Assembly: GCA_002734085.1 (NCBI GenBank)
Contig: NVXV01000003.1
Coordinates: forward strand, 1 to 64,000
Direction of reading: 5' to 3'
From: Fluviicola sp.
Lineage (GTDB): Bacteria; Bacteroidota; Bacteroidia; Flavobacteriales_D; Crocinitomicaceae
Length of the DNA stretch: 64,000 bases
A program made the translations under genes and the position numbers. The notes beneath the pieces are model-generated. The model was not told the origin of the DNA. It saw only the letters and a program-made list of their open reading frames with translations, and searched no databases. This document shows positions 36,535 through 45,943 of the stretch, piece after piece; position 1 is the first letter of the stretch; each line of letters begins with the position of its first letter.

Positions 36535-37872
36535 TTACTCAGCTATAAATACTTTTTCAACGCTCCCATCACTATACATCTTTATTAAAGGAGTATTTGT
36601 TTTAAGCGAAGTCTCTCTTCCCATAAAGTCGACAATTTTAATCAACTCTTTTTTCAGAGGTACAGCAACTGTTTCATCAATGCCTGTTGTAGCACATTCA
36701 GGTGTAATACTTAAAACGGATGAATTTAACGACAAGGCATAATCATATAATTCATCACAAATATACAGTCCATCTCCTTCTCCGTTGGTTAAGACACAAA
36801 TCCCAATATTATTTACCGGGTCTAAGTACATGTCTGTTGACGCTCCAGATTCACCACCGTTGTGTCCCCAAAGCCAATTTGACCCTCCGCTGTGAAAGAT
36901 TTCTTCTTGATACCAATTCAATCCTTGATGTTGATCAATTGTTGGAATTTGAGAGGACCACATTTCATCAATTGACGAACTTGAAAGAATCGCGTTACCT
37001 CCGAAATTGCCACCGTTAAGGTATGCTATCATAAAATTAGCTAAATCTAATGTATTACTTCTCAGCTGTCCATTAGGGTAATCTGCAAATCCATAATGAG
37101 CATAAGGTGTGAAATTTCCTGAATCATATTGATAAGGACGTGCTACTTGTGCAGAATCCAAATCACTAAAATACCAAGAGGTATTATTCATACAAAGTCG
37201 ATTGAAAATATTCTCATTACAATATTGATCAAATGAATAACCACTTGCCCATTCAACTATATAACCGCTTAAAGCTGTTGCCATATTAGAATACTCATAA
37301 ATACTTCCTGGAGAATTAGGTAGAAAATTTAAGTCTGCATTATAATCAGCGCCTGTCTCGGTGAAATATCTTTGCATACAATCAGATAAAGATATAGTTG
37401 GATCAGGATAATCGTAGTAGTCTCCCATAACATCTGGGTTATCAGCAATAGATGAAGTATGCGTCATTAATTGGTGAAATGTAACTGATTCTGATTCAAA
37501 GCCTGGTATTTCTAACACCCATGGTAAGTACTGATCAATTCCATCGTGAAGATTAAACTTACTATTATCTTTTTGCTGCATCAAAGCAGTTCCAGTAAAC
37601 AACTTAGACAATGACGCAAGGAGAAAGATTGTAGAGTCCTTAACAGGAACTGAATTTTCAACGTCAGCATAACCATAAGACTCAATCCATACAATCTTAC
37701 CGTCTTTAACAATTACTGTTGCCACTCCCGGAAGATACTCTGTATTCATTTCAGCTTCGATCACAGCGTCGACTGCAGTGCTTGGGTTAGGGTTTGTTTG
37801 TGCATTTACATTACACATCAAAAAAAGAAATAAACTATTCGTTACTAGAAACTTATAAGATGTAATCTTCAT
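36535..37872 (-). CDS. Serine hydrolase, class C beta-lactamase family, exported
   Basis: A 445-residue exported protein with a signal peptide ending CNVNAQ. The penicillin-binding-type motifs are SLSK (SxxK, nucleophile Ser) in LLASLSKLFTG, YSN (YxN) in YEYSNMATALSG, and HNGG in WGHNGGESG. Such proteins act as esterases, D-amino peptidases or D,D-peptidases more often than as true beta-lactamases. The last 35 residues (IVDFMGRETSLKTNTPLIKM, then YSDGSVEKVFIAE) resemble the end of a T9SS type A sorting domain, suggesting export to the surface. Start at ATG 37872. Confidence 0.9.
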   Translation of the reverse strand: MKITSYKFLVTNSLFLFLMCNVNAQTNPNPSTAVDAVIEAEMNTEYLPGVATVIVKDGKIVWIESYGYADVENSVPVKDSTIFLLASLSKLFTGTALMQQKDNSKFNLHDGIDQYLPWVLEIPGFESESVTFHQLMTHTSSIADNPDVMGDYYDYPDPTISLSDCMQRYFTETGADYNADLNFLPNSPGSIYEYSNMATALSGYIVEWASGYSFDQYCNENIFNRLCMNNTSWYFSDLDSAQVARPYQYDSGNFTPYAHYGFADYPNGQLRSNTLDLANFMIAYLNGGNFGGNAILSSSSIDEMWSSQIPTIDQHQGLNWYQEEIFHSGGSNWLWGHNGGESGASTDMYLDPVNNIGICVLTNGEGDGLYICDELYDYALSLNSSVLSITPECATTGIDETVAVPLKKELIKIVDFMGRETSLKTNTPLIKMYSDGSVEKVFIAE

Positions 37873-37988
37873 AGTGCAGTTTTTATCAAAAATACGAAAT
37901 AATTTCAGCTTCAGGCAAAACCCTTGTTCCTTAACAAATTATATTTGGATATTACCCAATCTTCTTTTTTACAAGCTTTTAGTAACTA

Positions 37989-39209
37989 TTAATTCAACCC
38001 GAGAGCGGCTTCATAACCTTCATTTCGAACAGGAGAAGATGCTGCCTGAAGAAAATCATTAAGTGCGTCGAAAGCTTGAGATTCGGTCATTACTGCAGCA
38101 GTTCCAGTCGGCTCCATAAGGGACTCCATTAAATCTAACCACTCAGAAGGAGCGTTTATTGTATTAATCCCAGGCTGTCCACCAGTTTCTACTTTTTTCC
38201 AACTCCAAACCGCCCATCCAGAGAGCTTTTGGAATCCTTTGCGTAGTCCCTCTATATCATCCATTTTATCTTCACCAAACTCACCAATCACAACGGGTGT
38301 ATCATGACAATTGCTCAATGCAACAAAAGAATTTATCCATTGATCATCATTGAATCCCAACCAAATATAAACGTGAGGACTATATGCCATGTTGTGATCC
38401 AAACGATACGAAAATGAATTAAAGTCACGTGAAAAATCAGAGCCTTCAATTAAAAGCAAATGTTGCGTATCAACATTCCGTACTGCATCTATGATTCTAT
38501 CATACAAAAGAAGTAATTGATCCTCTGAGGAAGGATCTGGTTCGTTCAAAAGATCGTAAGCAAAGATCGTTGGATTGTTCTTATATCTATCTGCTATCTG
38601 TTCCCAATAAAAAACCAATTGATCTTGTGCATTAATATCATCCCACAAAAGGACATTGTCTGGATCTGCAGGAAATGAATTTGATTGACCACCTGGTGCT
38701 GCGTGCATATCTATGATTACATATAGGTCATTTTCCTCAGCCCAACTTATAACACTATCAAGTTTATTCCAACCATCTTGATTATCTAGCAAAGTATGAT
38801 TGATTGGAACACGAACGGTATTAAAACCAAGTTCCGATATATCCTGAAAGTCACTCTCAGTGATAAATTCATTATGAATTGTATTCACAAAATCATCTGC
38901 AGCAGTTTGACCGTAAAGCTCAGTGAACCTCGAAATTATTTGACTTTCAGATCCTTTTTCTAAATCTGTTATATTGAGAGGAGCACCTAACATCCATGCC
39001 TCAAAATGAAGCCAACTTCCTAGATTAACCGCTTTAATGAATACTTCGTTATCATTTTGATCTACAATCTTATTTCCTTTTTGATGTAAAAACATGCTTG
39101 AAACCTCCACGTGATCAGAAAGCGAATTCTCACACGATTCAAACGGAACATTTTTCGAACAACTCACTATTAATCCAAAAAGAATTATTAATCCTATATA
39201 TCTCATCAT
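37989..39209 (-). CDS. Glycoside hydrolase family 5 lipoprotein (cellulase-like)
   Basis: A 406-residue lipoprotein. The signal MMRYIGLIILFGLIVSC has its lipobox Cys at 17. The (beta/alpha)8 domain shows NLGSWLHFEAWM near the start, GFNTVRVPINHTLL, DMHAAPGGQ, the acid/base Glu in YDLLNEPDP and the nucleophile Glu in VVIGEFGEDK, all typical of GH5 endo-glucanase/exo-glucanase-like enzymes. Start at ATG 39209; a GTG 15 bp upstream is less likely. The substrate (beta-glucan or similar) is not determined; no SusC/SusD pair is present. Confidence 0.92.
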   Translation of the reverse strand: MMRYIGLIILFGLIVSCSKNVPFESCENSLSDHVEVSSMFLHQKGNKIVDQNDNEVFIKAVNLGSWLHFEAWMLGAPLNITDLEKGSESQIISRFTELYGQTAADDFVNTIHNEFITESDFQDISELGFNTVRVPINHTLLDNQDGWNKLDSVISWAEENDLYVIIDMHAAPGGQSNSFPADPDNVLLWDDINAQDQLVFYWEQIADRYKNNPTIFAYDLLNEPDPSSEDQLLLLYDRIIDAVRNVDTQHLLLIEGSDFSRDFNSFSYRLDHNMAYSPHVYIWLGFNDDQWINSFVALSNCHDTPVVIGEFGEDKMDDIEGLRKGFQKLSGWAVWSWKKVETGGQPGINTINAPSEWLDLMESLMEPTGTAAVMTESQAFDALNDFLQAASSPVRNEGYEAALGLN

Positions 39210-39307
39210 TTTAATTTTGTCCACTTAATTACAAGCAATTTAATTTGAAACAGCAATTTCTACAGTATTATTGAAGCGTCTGTCTGTATCTTATTTTTTA
39301 TTGAACA

Positions 39308-39492
39308 TAACGTTTTGGCTATGCGCAGTGTGGGATTAAAAACCCGAACCTTTCAACCTTGCACAAACGGTAGCCAAAGCTGCCTTTTGTTTTTTTTTAA
39401 TTTTATTCAACAAAAACATCAAAGCTTTGGCGGGCTACAAGCACAGGCTTTTCGTTTATCACTTCAGCCCGCATTGCGTATAGGTTTCGTTG
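39308..39492. repeat. Nested inverted-repeat element of about 185 bp
   Basis: The left end TAACGTTTTGGCTATGCGCA (continuing GTGTGGG to 39334) matches, imperfectly, the reverse complement of 39468-39492. A second inverted pair lies inside: GTAGCCAAAGCT (39370-39381) against 39423-39438. The whole could fold into a cruciform. There is no transposase or long ORF in it; a short open frame across it is not gene-like. It fills the ~300-bp gap between the GH5 and dioxygenase genes. Its GC content is higher than its surroundings. Confidence 0.7.
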
Positions 39493-39506
39493 GCGGTAGT
39501 TTTTCT

Positions 39507-40142
39507 TTAATCATAGTCTGAAACGTTTTTACCTAAAATGATGTCCCTTTTGCCAACCCAAATGTTGCCTTCCTTTCTCAACTTCAGTAGTCCATCACTT
39601 CCTCCTCTCGGTGAAGTTTGGTTAAGATGTTCTTCAGTCAACAGACTATCTCCCTCAAAACGATAGCTACCAAGCCAATAATATTTGCCGCTAGGTTCTA
39701 GAATGGTTGGGTGAATATGGGCTGGTGAAGAAAGATTCGGGTATATTCCAGGTTTGAGAGTATAAAAGACATATCGACCCATTTCATCAGTTTTAACCCA
39801 ACCTCTTATATGACCGTGTTGTTTTTCCCACCCTGTAGCATTTTCTCTGGGTTGATAAATTCCTTCTTGGTTGGTATGATAGACATAAAGGATTACATCT
39901 TTTGCTGGTGTTTTACCGTCATTTTCGTAAATTGTTCCTGTCACTTTTATTCTAAGACCCTGGTCATTAAAATCAGGTAAAGTATCCACTGGGCTCAAAT
40001 CTTTGTCACCATATTCGAAAATTGCTTCACAACCTTCACAAGGGCCACCAACTAGCTTAAAATTGTCCTGACCTTGATTTTGGGAATTCGCACAAGAAAA
40101 AAGAGTAGTGCTCAAAACCAAGATTATTAATAGTCGTTTCAT
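39507..40142 (-). CDS. Intradiol ring-cleavage dioxygenase-like lipoprotein
   Basis: A 211-residue lipoprotein. Signal MKRLLIILVLSTTLFSC with lipidation at Cys17. The beta-sandwich fold motif DVILYVYHTNQEGIYQP, followed by HIRGWVKTDEMGRYVFYTLK, PGIYPN and PAHIHP, supplies the two Tyr and two His expected for Fe(III) binding in intradiol dioxygenases. The small exported members of this superfamily in Bacteroidota have no established substrate, so a catechol-cleaving activity is not assured. The start ATG 40142 begins the signal peptide. It is divergent from the next gene. Confidence 0.88.
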   Translation of the reverse strand: MKRLLIILVLSTTLFSCANSQNQGQDNFKLVGGPCEGCEAIFEYGDKDLSPVDTLPDFNDQGLRIKVTGTIYENDGKTPAKDVILYVYHTNQEGIYQPRENATGWEKQHGHIRGWVKTDEMGRYVFYTLKPGIYPNLSSPAHIHPTILEPSGKYYWLGSYRFEGDSLLTEEHLNQTSPRGGSDGLLKLRKEGNIWVGKRDIILGKNVSDYD

Positions 40143-40280
40143 ATTTTTTGTTTTAATTATCGCTAACTTGTTTATATACACACCTTTTGGTGTACATTAT
40201 TTCTCACAAAGTACGAACTTTTGTCAAAAAGCGCAATTACTTTCTGAATATTAATAGCCTCGTATCTTCATGTAAACCAC

Positions 40281-40288
40281 TATCTTTG
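40281..40288 (+). promoter_or_regulatory. -7 element close to the start codon
   Basis: TATCTTTG matches TAnnTTTG exactly and ends 7 nt before the ATG at 40296, implying an almost leaderless mRNA. No -33 element is clear. Confidence 0.6.
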
Positions 40289-40295
40289 ATTTCAT

Positions 40296-42008
40296 ATGAA
40301 AAGCAAAAAAGTCAATGTAAGTCTGTGGGGGTTTTTGATTTGTGCGTTGTTGGCTGTAGTGGTTCGATTTAATTATCATACGAACAATTCGGTGAATGGC
40401 TACAATGCTACAACATGGGACGCACTTGGCTATTATATTTATTTGCCTTCAACTTTTATCTATCAAGATGCTACACAACTGGATTGGTTTCCAGCGATTG
40501 ACAGCACTTACAATGTTTCTGGTGGCACTTTGTATCAAGCGACTCTAAAAGATGATGGTAATTACGTGTTCAAGTATTTAGGCGGCGTAGCAATCATGGA
40601 AATTCCATTTTTTGTGGTGGGTCATGTGATTGCTTCGAATTCAGATTATCCTGCCGACGGTTTTTCAGCGCCCTATCAATATTCAATTATTTGGGGAGCG
40701 GTTTTTTGGTTTCTATTTGGCTTATGGTATTTGAGAAAAGTGCTGCTTGTCTATTTTTCAGAGACAATAACTACCCTCACACTCATTCTGGTTGTGGGTG
40801 CATCGAACTTATTACAATATGTTAGCGTGGATGGTGCTATGAGTCATTCTTTTATATTTCCGCTTTATGCTTTACTGCTTTGGTGGACGATTCAATGGCA
40901 CAAAAAACCAAAAAAGAAATTTGCATTTGCCATAGGTTTAATTATTGGAATAGCAACTATCTCTCGTCCGACAGAGTTTATAATGATTTTTATCCCTATT
41001 TTATGGATGCTCCCAGACAGCAAAAATCTCAAAAGTAAATGGAAACTTGTTGGTGAACATAGAGTACATATTCTCTTTGCCTTAGTCGGTGGAATCATTG
41101 GGATATTCCCTCAGCTTCTCTATTGGAAGTTAGCATCAGGTGATTGGATCTATAATGTTGGCAGTAAATGGTTTTTCTTAAATCCATGGTGGCGGGTGTT
41201 ATTTGGATTTGAAAAAGGCTGGTTTATTTATACACCTATAGCGATTTTCTTTATTTTAGGATTGTTCTTTTTGAAAGGAAAACCCTTTAGAAAGTCAGTA
41301 ATTGTATTTACACTTCTCAATATTTGGATTATCATTTCATGGTCGGACTGGCAATATGGCGCAAGCTACTCCACACGAGCCTTGACTCAAAGTTATCCTA
41401 TTCTCGCTCTTCCTCTAGCAGCATTTCTACAACGCATATTTTCGAAAAAATGGTCGCCCATAGTAATTATTGCTGGTGCCTATTTAATTTTTGTCAATCT
41501 ATTTCAAATTTGGCAGTACAATGCTGGTATCATTCACTACAGAGACATGAACAGACAGTATTATAGCGCAATTTATTTAGACCACAACCCCACTCTACTT
41601 GACTATAGTCTTCTGGATACAGGTGAACAGCTTCCCGAGCAATTAATTGGCAAATCAAATTCAAAAACAGCAAAATCAATCTCAAACTTTGAGCTTGACG
41701 CCTGGGAAAGCGAAATTCTACATATCGATAAAAATCCAAAATACACCTGGATTTCAGGTGAATTAGAGCTTACTACTAATATTGGTTTAGAAAATGGGAG
41801 AATCGTGATTGCTTCCTTAAAAAACAACAAAATAATAAAGCAAAGAGTTTTTCGTCTAACTACTCCTTTTTCAAAAAATAAAGAAAAAACTAGCTATCAA
41901 TTTCACTATAAATCGATCAAAAATTGTGATGAAATAGTTGTAAAACTTGAAAGTCTTGGCAACATGAACGTTAAAGAAGCTTCACTCACTTTGGATTTTT
42001 ATAATTAA
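40296..42008 (+). CDS. Multi-spanning membrane protein, probable GT-C-type glycosyltransferase
   Basis: A 570-residue protein with about 10-11 membrane helices up to residue ~430 and a soluble C-terminal region of about 140 residues. The first periplasmic loop contains NGYNATTWDALGYYIYLPS, with an Asp placed like the catalytic loop of GT-C (lipid-linked sugar) transferases, and a later loop ISRPTEFIMIFIP resembles mannosyltransferase-like families. No close family is recognised with certainty. It is followed 50 bp later by the esterase gene in the same direction. Confidence 0.8.
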   Translation: MKSKKVNVSLWGFLICALLAVVVRFNYHTNNSVNGYNATTWDALGYYIYLPSTFIYQDATQLDWFPAIDSTYNVSGGTLYQATLKDDGNYVFKYLGGVAIMEIPFFVVGHVIASNSDYPADGFSAPYQYSIIWGAVFWFLFGLWYLRKVLLVYFSETITTLTLILVVGASNLLQYVSVDGAMSHSFIFPLYALLLWWTIQWHKKPKKKFAFAIGLIIGIATISRPTEFIMIFIPILWMLPDSKNLKSKWKLVGEHRVHILFALVGGIIGIFPQLLYWKLASGDWIYNVGSKWFFLNPWWRVLFGFEKGWFIYTPIAIFFILGLFFLKGKPFRKSVIVFTLLNIWIIISWSDWQYGASYSTRALTQSYPILALPLAAFLQRIFSKKWSPIVIIAGAYLIFVNLFQIWQYNAGIIHYRDMNRQYYSAIYLDHNPTLLDYSLLDTGEQLPEQLIGKSNSKTAKSISNFELDAWESEILHIDKNPKYTWISGELELTTNIGLENGRIVIASLKNNKIIKQRVFRLTTPFSKNKEKTSYQFHYKSIKNCDEIVVKLESLGNMNVKEASLTLDFYN

Positions 42009-42058
42009 TGCTGCAGATTGAGAATTTTGATTTATTTTTACGTTAAAATTAACGGGAA

Positions 42059-43483
42059 ATGAAAAACGCCTTATTACTACTTGGGTTGATTCTATCAACT
42101 TTTTTATCCGCTCAAAACTACGTTGACACTTTGTATAATATTACCACCGAAACAAATATTGAATATGGAACTTCGGTAAATTTTGCAGGCGAACAAAAAA
42201 CACTTGAAATGGATATTTCTTATCCTACTGATGATGTTGTTCCTTCTTGCGGAAGACCTTTAGCACTTATAATTCATGGTGGGGCTTGGGCTGTTGGCAG
42301 CAAAGAAGATGTCAACATCGTAAGAATGCGAAAAGATTTTGCGAAAAGAGGCTATGTAACTGCAGCCATAAACTATAGACTAGGTTATTTTTATACAGAT
42401 GCAAATAAGCATTGTAATATCGAGAACTGGGATTGCTTAAACCTGGCAGATTCAGCCGAATGGATACGAGCATGGTACAGAGGTGTTCAAGATGCAAAAG
42501 GGGCTTTAAGATATTTAATGGAAAATAAGTCAACTTATGAAATTGACGCTTCAAATGTATACGTTTTCGGAGAAAGTGCGGGCGCATATATCTCTATGGG
42601 CGTTGCATATATGGACGTTGGATCTGAAAAACCATTGAGTTGTAACGCATTAAATAGTGTCAATGCCCCTCATTCAAATCTATACAGTACATGCCTTCAG
42701 GGATCAACTTTTGATATTCCCATTGAGGATATGGATCTTTCAAGACCTGATTTAGGGTCTATAAACGGTTATTTAAATCCCTCAAGTGAACCATATATCA
42801 TTAAAGGTGTTGGGTCATTTTTTGGTGGTATGTTCACTGACCTATTTTCTCAAAAATCTTATTTTGATATACCTAAACTTTATCTTTTCCATCAACCCGC
42901 TGATTTGATTGTGCCTTATAATGCCAATGGACTTCTGGCTGGGTTTAATGCTTGCTCAGTTAACCCTGGAGGTTGTGCTCAAATAAATGACAGGCCTATT
43001 TCATATGGGGGCTTTGGAATAAACAATATGATTGACACTTTAAATATTAGCGTAGATAACAAACCTGAAGTTAGGGCTGAATTCACTTCGAATAACGCAA
43101 CTTGTCTTCAGCAGATTTTCGATCCTAGTTTAGGAGGTCACCAATTTGATAGTTATTGGAATCGTACCGTTAGTATGGCCGATTTCTTTGCACAAGGTAT
43201 CGGACCGAATGATTGTGCTTCTCTTTCACTGGAGAATAATAATTTAACTTCGGCTATTGACATTTATCCAAATCCTACAAATAATCTGTTTTATATTTCA
43301 CATAATTCAGATAATGTTAGTATCTCACTTTTTGACGCTCAAGGAAAACTTGTAAAAAACCAAAGCAGAATCGAGAGTGGAAGCTCTATTTCAATAGGTA
43401 ATTTAAATAATGGGGTGTACTACCTTATAGTACAATCAGCATTTCAAAGTACTACACATAAAATCATTAAATCAGGCAAATAG
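42059..43483 (+). CDS. Secreted carboxylesterase-like alpha/beta hydrolase with T9SS type A domain
   Basis: A 474-residue protein with signal peptide MKNALLLLGLILSTFLSAQ. The hydrolase domain (about 40-390) has the oxyanion motif IIHGGAW and the nucleophile elbow FGESAGAYIS, as in BD-FAE/acetyl-esterase-type enzymes. The acid and His probably lie in FHQPADLIVP and GGHQFDSYW. Several cysteines could form disulfides in the secreted protein. The C-terminal ~75 residues carry DIYPNPTNNLFYIS and LNNGVYYLIV, the type A sorting pattern. It is thus T9SS cargo. The substrate may be an acetylated or feruloylated polysaccharide, by inference only. Confidence 0.92.
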   Translation: MKNALLLLGLILSTFLSAQNYVDTLYNITTETNIEYGTSVNFAGEQKTLEMDISYPTDDVVPSCGRPLALIIHGGAWAVGSKEDVNIVRMRKDFAKRGYVTAAINYRLGYFYTDANKHCNIENWDCLNLADSAEWIRAWYRGVQDAKGALRYLMENKSTYEIDASNVYVFGESAGAYISMGVAYMDVGSEKPLSCNALNSVNAPHSNLYSTCLQGSTFDIPIEDMDLSRPDLGSINGYLNPSSEPYIIKGVGSFFGGMFTDLFSQKSYFDIPKLYLFHQPADLIVPYNANGLLAGFNACSVNPGGCAQINDRPISYGGFGINNMIDTLNISVDNKPEVRAEFTSNNATCLQQIFDPSLGGHQFDSYWNRTVSMADFFAQGIGPNDCASLSLENNNLTSAIDIYPNPTNNLFYISHNSDNVSISLFDAQGKLVKNQSRIESGSSISIGNLNNGVYYLIVQSAFQSTTHKIIKSGK

Positions 43484-43502
43484 TCTTTGTAAAAACCTAC
43501 TC

Positions 43503-44438
43503 CTAGTCAACATCGTTCACTCTTCTCGCATACTCTCGATAATCCATGTGAACTTGTTTAACCTTTGTCGCTGATTTACTTGGATGAATTGGCTCGCCCT
43601 TGTAATGCTTTATCGCTCGAACAATCTCTGCACCAAAGAGCACCATAATAGTTGAACAAAAAACCCAAACTAAAATCACAATAACAGATCCAGCAGCTTG
43701 ATAGGTTTCTGAGAAATTACTGCTTTCAATATAAAGTCCAACCAAATACTTTCCAAACACAAAAAGTGATGTTGTAACTAAAGATGCAATGAAAACATCT
43801 TTCCATCTGATTATTACGTCTGGCAGGTATTTAAAGATCAACATAAAGATCAAAAGTACAGAAGTAAAAGACGTGAAATATCCGATTAATTCCAGAAGAA
43901 TAGCAGCTCCTTCACCAAAAAATTCAACAAGGTGCGAGAAAAAGAAATTTAGTATAATATCAATTAGTAAAGAGACAAGCATTATAAAACCTAAACAGAT
44001 AACCATTCCAAAAGAAAGCAATCGATCAACTATGATTTTAAGAAAGCTCTTTTTTGGAACAGCAATAACATCCCATGTTCTATTGAGTGCTTGCTGCAGA
44101 GTTACAAAAACAGTTGTAGCAGAAAATAACAAAACAGCAACACCTATTACAGTACGTATAATATTGTCTCCTGAAAAATCAATACTTCGAACTGTTTCAG
44201 AAACTGTGTTTACTGCTGATTCACTCAGATAGCCTCCCAACTGACTTGTTAATTCAGCTTGTGCTTCTTCGTGTCCTATAAAAACTCCTCCTACAGCAAT
44301 ACTAGTAATAAGTAAACCCGGAAGAGAGAATATCATGTAAAAAGCAATTGTCCCCGCATAAATTAATGTATTGTGCGTATCAAGCCCTTTGATAAGTATT
44401 TTGGTGACTTCCTTAACTGTATTAAAATATTTCAGCAT
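43503..44438 (-). CDS. YihY/virulence factor BrkB family membrane protein
   Basis: A 311-residue protein with six predicted membrane helices. The segment GTIAFYMIFSLPGLLITSIAVGG and the QQALNRTWDV signature match the YihY family (once misannotated as ribonuclease BN). Start at ATG 44438; the TTG nine bp upstream is not needed. It converges on the esterase gene with 19 bp between. Function unknown; a transporter or lipid-scramblase-like role has been suggested for the family. Confidence 0.93.
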   Translation of the reverse strand: MLKYFNTVKEVTKILIKGLDTHNTLIYAGTIAFYMIFSLPGLLITSIAVGGVFIGHEEAQAELTSQLGGYLSESAVNTVSETVRSIDFSGDNIIRTVIGVAVLLFSATTVFVTLQQALNRTWDVIAVPKKSFLKIIVDRLLSFGMVICLGFIMLVSLLIDIILNFFFSHLVEFFGEGAAILLELIGYFTSFTSVLLIFMLIFKYLPDVIIRWKDVFIASLVTTSLFVFGKYLVGLYIESSNFSETYQAAGSVIVILVWVFCSTIMVLFGAEIVRAIKHYKGEPIHPSKSATKVKQVHMDYREYARRVNDVD

Positions 44439-44594
44439 CTGTTTCAAAAGATTATTAGATAGTTTATCTGGTTATAACACCATTTCAATAGCCTCAACAT
44501 AACAAAATCAATTTTAGTATTGTTTTCAGCTTAGAATATAATGAAAAATATTAATAATAATTTCTCATTCACAACTCCAATTGAATAGAATCTT

Positions 44595-44602
44595 TATTTT
44601 TG
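44595..44602 (+). promoter_or_regulatory. -7 element of gpsA
   Basis: TATTTTTG matches TAnnTTTG and ends 9 nt before the ATG at 44612, implying a leader of only a few nt. Confidence 0.55.
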
Positions 44603-44611
44603 TGAGTAAGG

Positions 44612-45613
44612 ATGGATGATTCTATAAATAAAATAGGCGTAATTGGTGGTGGTAGTTGGGCAACTGCATTAGTAAAGATATTATGCAATAATGTTCCAAA
44701 AGTGAGTTGGTGGATGCGCAGTGAAGATGCAGTTGAGCACATACACAAGTATAAGCACAACTTACGTTATCTGCAATCAGTAGAATTTGATCTTTCAAAA
44801 ATTGATGTGAGTACGGATTTAATTGAAACCGTCAAAAATTCTGAAATTATTTTGATTGCTGCTCCGTCCGCATTTCTAACAAATATCTTCAAAGATTTTC
44901 CAATTGAATTATTTGAAGGAAAAACAGTTTTTTCTGCCGTAAAAGGTATTGTCCCGGAATACCATGCTATTCCAGCACGTTTTATTCATAAGACATTCGG
45001 CACTCCATATGACCAAATAGGAATTGTTTGTGGTCCATGTCATGCAGAGGAAGTTGCACTGGAAAGATTATCCTACTTGACAATCGCGTGTCAGGATGAA
45101 GATATAGCCGATGAGGTCGCAGAACTATTTGCGTGTCGCTACATTAAAACCACAACATCTGATGACTTGTTTGGAACAGAATTATCTGCGGTTTTGAAAA
45201 ATGTTTACTCTATTGCTTCAGGAATTTGTTCAGGGTTAGGTTATGGGGATAACTTCCAAGCCGTATTAATTTCGAATGCGATTCAAGAAATAGAGAACTT
45301 CATTGATGAAGTAAGTCCAATTCACAGAGATGTCAAATCCAGCGCTTATCTAGGTGATCTACTTGTTACTGCCTACTCCAAATTTTCGAGAAATAGAACG
45401 TTCGGTTTTATGATTGGAAAAGGGTACTCTGTTAAAACAGCACAAATGGAGATGGACATGATCGCTGAAGGATATTATGCCGTTAAATCTGTTATGGAAA
45501 TCAACGAAAAGTTCCAGGTTGAAATGCCTATCGTTGAAGCTGTAAATAACATTCTTTACGAAAAGATTTCTCCAGTAATTGAAATGAAGATCCTTACAGA
45601 TAAACTTACGTAG
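44612..45613 (+). CDS. gpsA: Glycerol-3-phosphate dehydrogenase [NAD(P)+]
   Basis: A 333-residue enzyme making sn-glycerol-3-phosphate for phospholipid synthesis. The dinucleotide site is GVIGGGSWATALVKIL (9-24). Other motifs are AAPSAF, VFSAVKGIVPE, CGPCHAEEVA, and the substrate-binding stretch with LSAVLKNVYSIASGI (catalytic Lys). Length is normal. Start at ATG 44612. It is alone between YihY (divergent) and the repeat-bearing gap before groEL. Confidence 0.96.
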   Translation: MDDSINKIGVIGGGSWATALVKILCNNVPKVSWWMRSEDAVEHIHKYKHNLRYLQSVEFDLSKIDVSTDLIETVKNSEIILIAAPSAFLTNIFKDFPIELFEGKTVFSAVKGIVPEYHAIPARFIHKTFGTPYDQIGIVCGPCHAEEVALERLSYLTIACQDEDIADEVAELFACRYIKTTTSDDLFGTELSAVLKNVYSIASGICSGLGYGDNFQAVLISNAIQEIENFIDEVSPIHRDVKSSAYLGDLLVTAYSKFSRNRTFGFMIGKGYSVKTAQMEMDMIAEGYYAVKSVMEINEKFQVEMPIVEAVNNILYEKISPVIEMKILTDKLT

Positions 45614-45655
45614 TTTGATAGTGACTAGTGACAATGACCTAGCAAGCTAGTCTTA

Positions 45656-45943
45656 GTGACGAATTTGTAGGGCGTCGTGAGTGATTTGCTCTGGGGAGTT
45701 CACAGATTAGGAGGATTTATGAGATTTTTTTGGTTCGCAAATGCTCACTCTGTCCACTGATTACACAGATTTATAGAGCTGTTATGTTCCCGATGTTGTT
45801 TTACTACGTTTTTTATTGAAAAATATACATTGGGACAGGTGGCAGTAAAATAGAATTTCACAATCCACACTCAAAAATCCCAAAAATCTGTGGACAAGAT
45901 TGACACCCTTGACACCCTACCAACGTCCTACAAAATTCGTCAC
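45656..45943. repeat. 288-bp element with long imperfect inverted repeats
   Basis: GTGACGAATTTGTAGGGCGT (45656-45675) is the near-exact reverse complement of 45923-45943 (one indel, one mismatch). Similarity continues inward: CACAGATT...GGATTT.TGAG on the left has a counterpart on the right arm. The left half also contains CCACTGATTACACAGATT (45754-45771), like a dispersed motif of Bacteroidota and other bacteria. There is no ORF. It occupies much of the 479-bp gap between gpsA and groEL, directly beside the groEL-side terminator. Confidence 0.7.

Noticed and set aside
39315-39521. A 68-codon plus-strand ORF across the repeat
   Set aside because: It lies within the inverted-repeat element and runs into the opposite-strand dioxygenase gene; no family resemblance.
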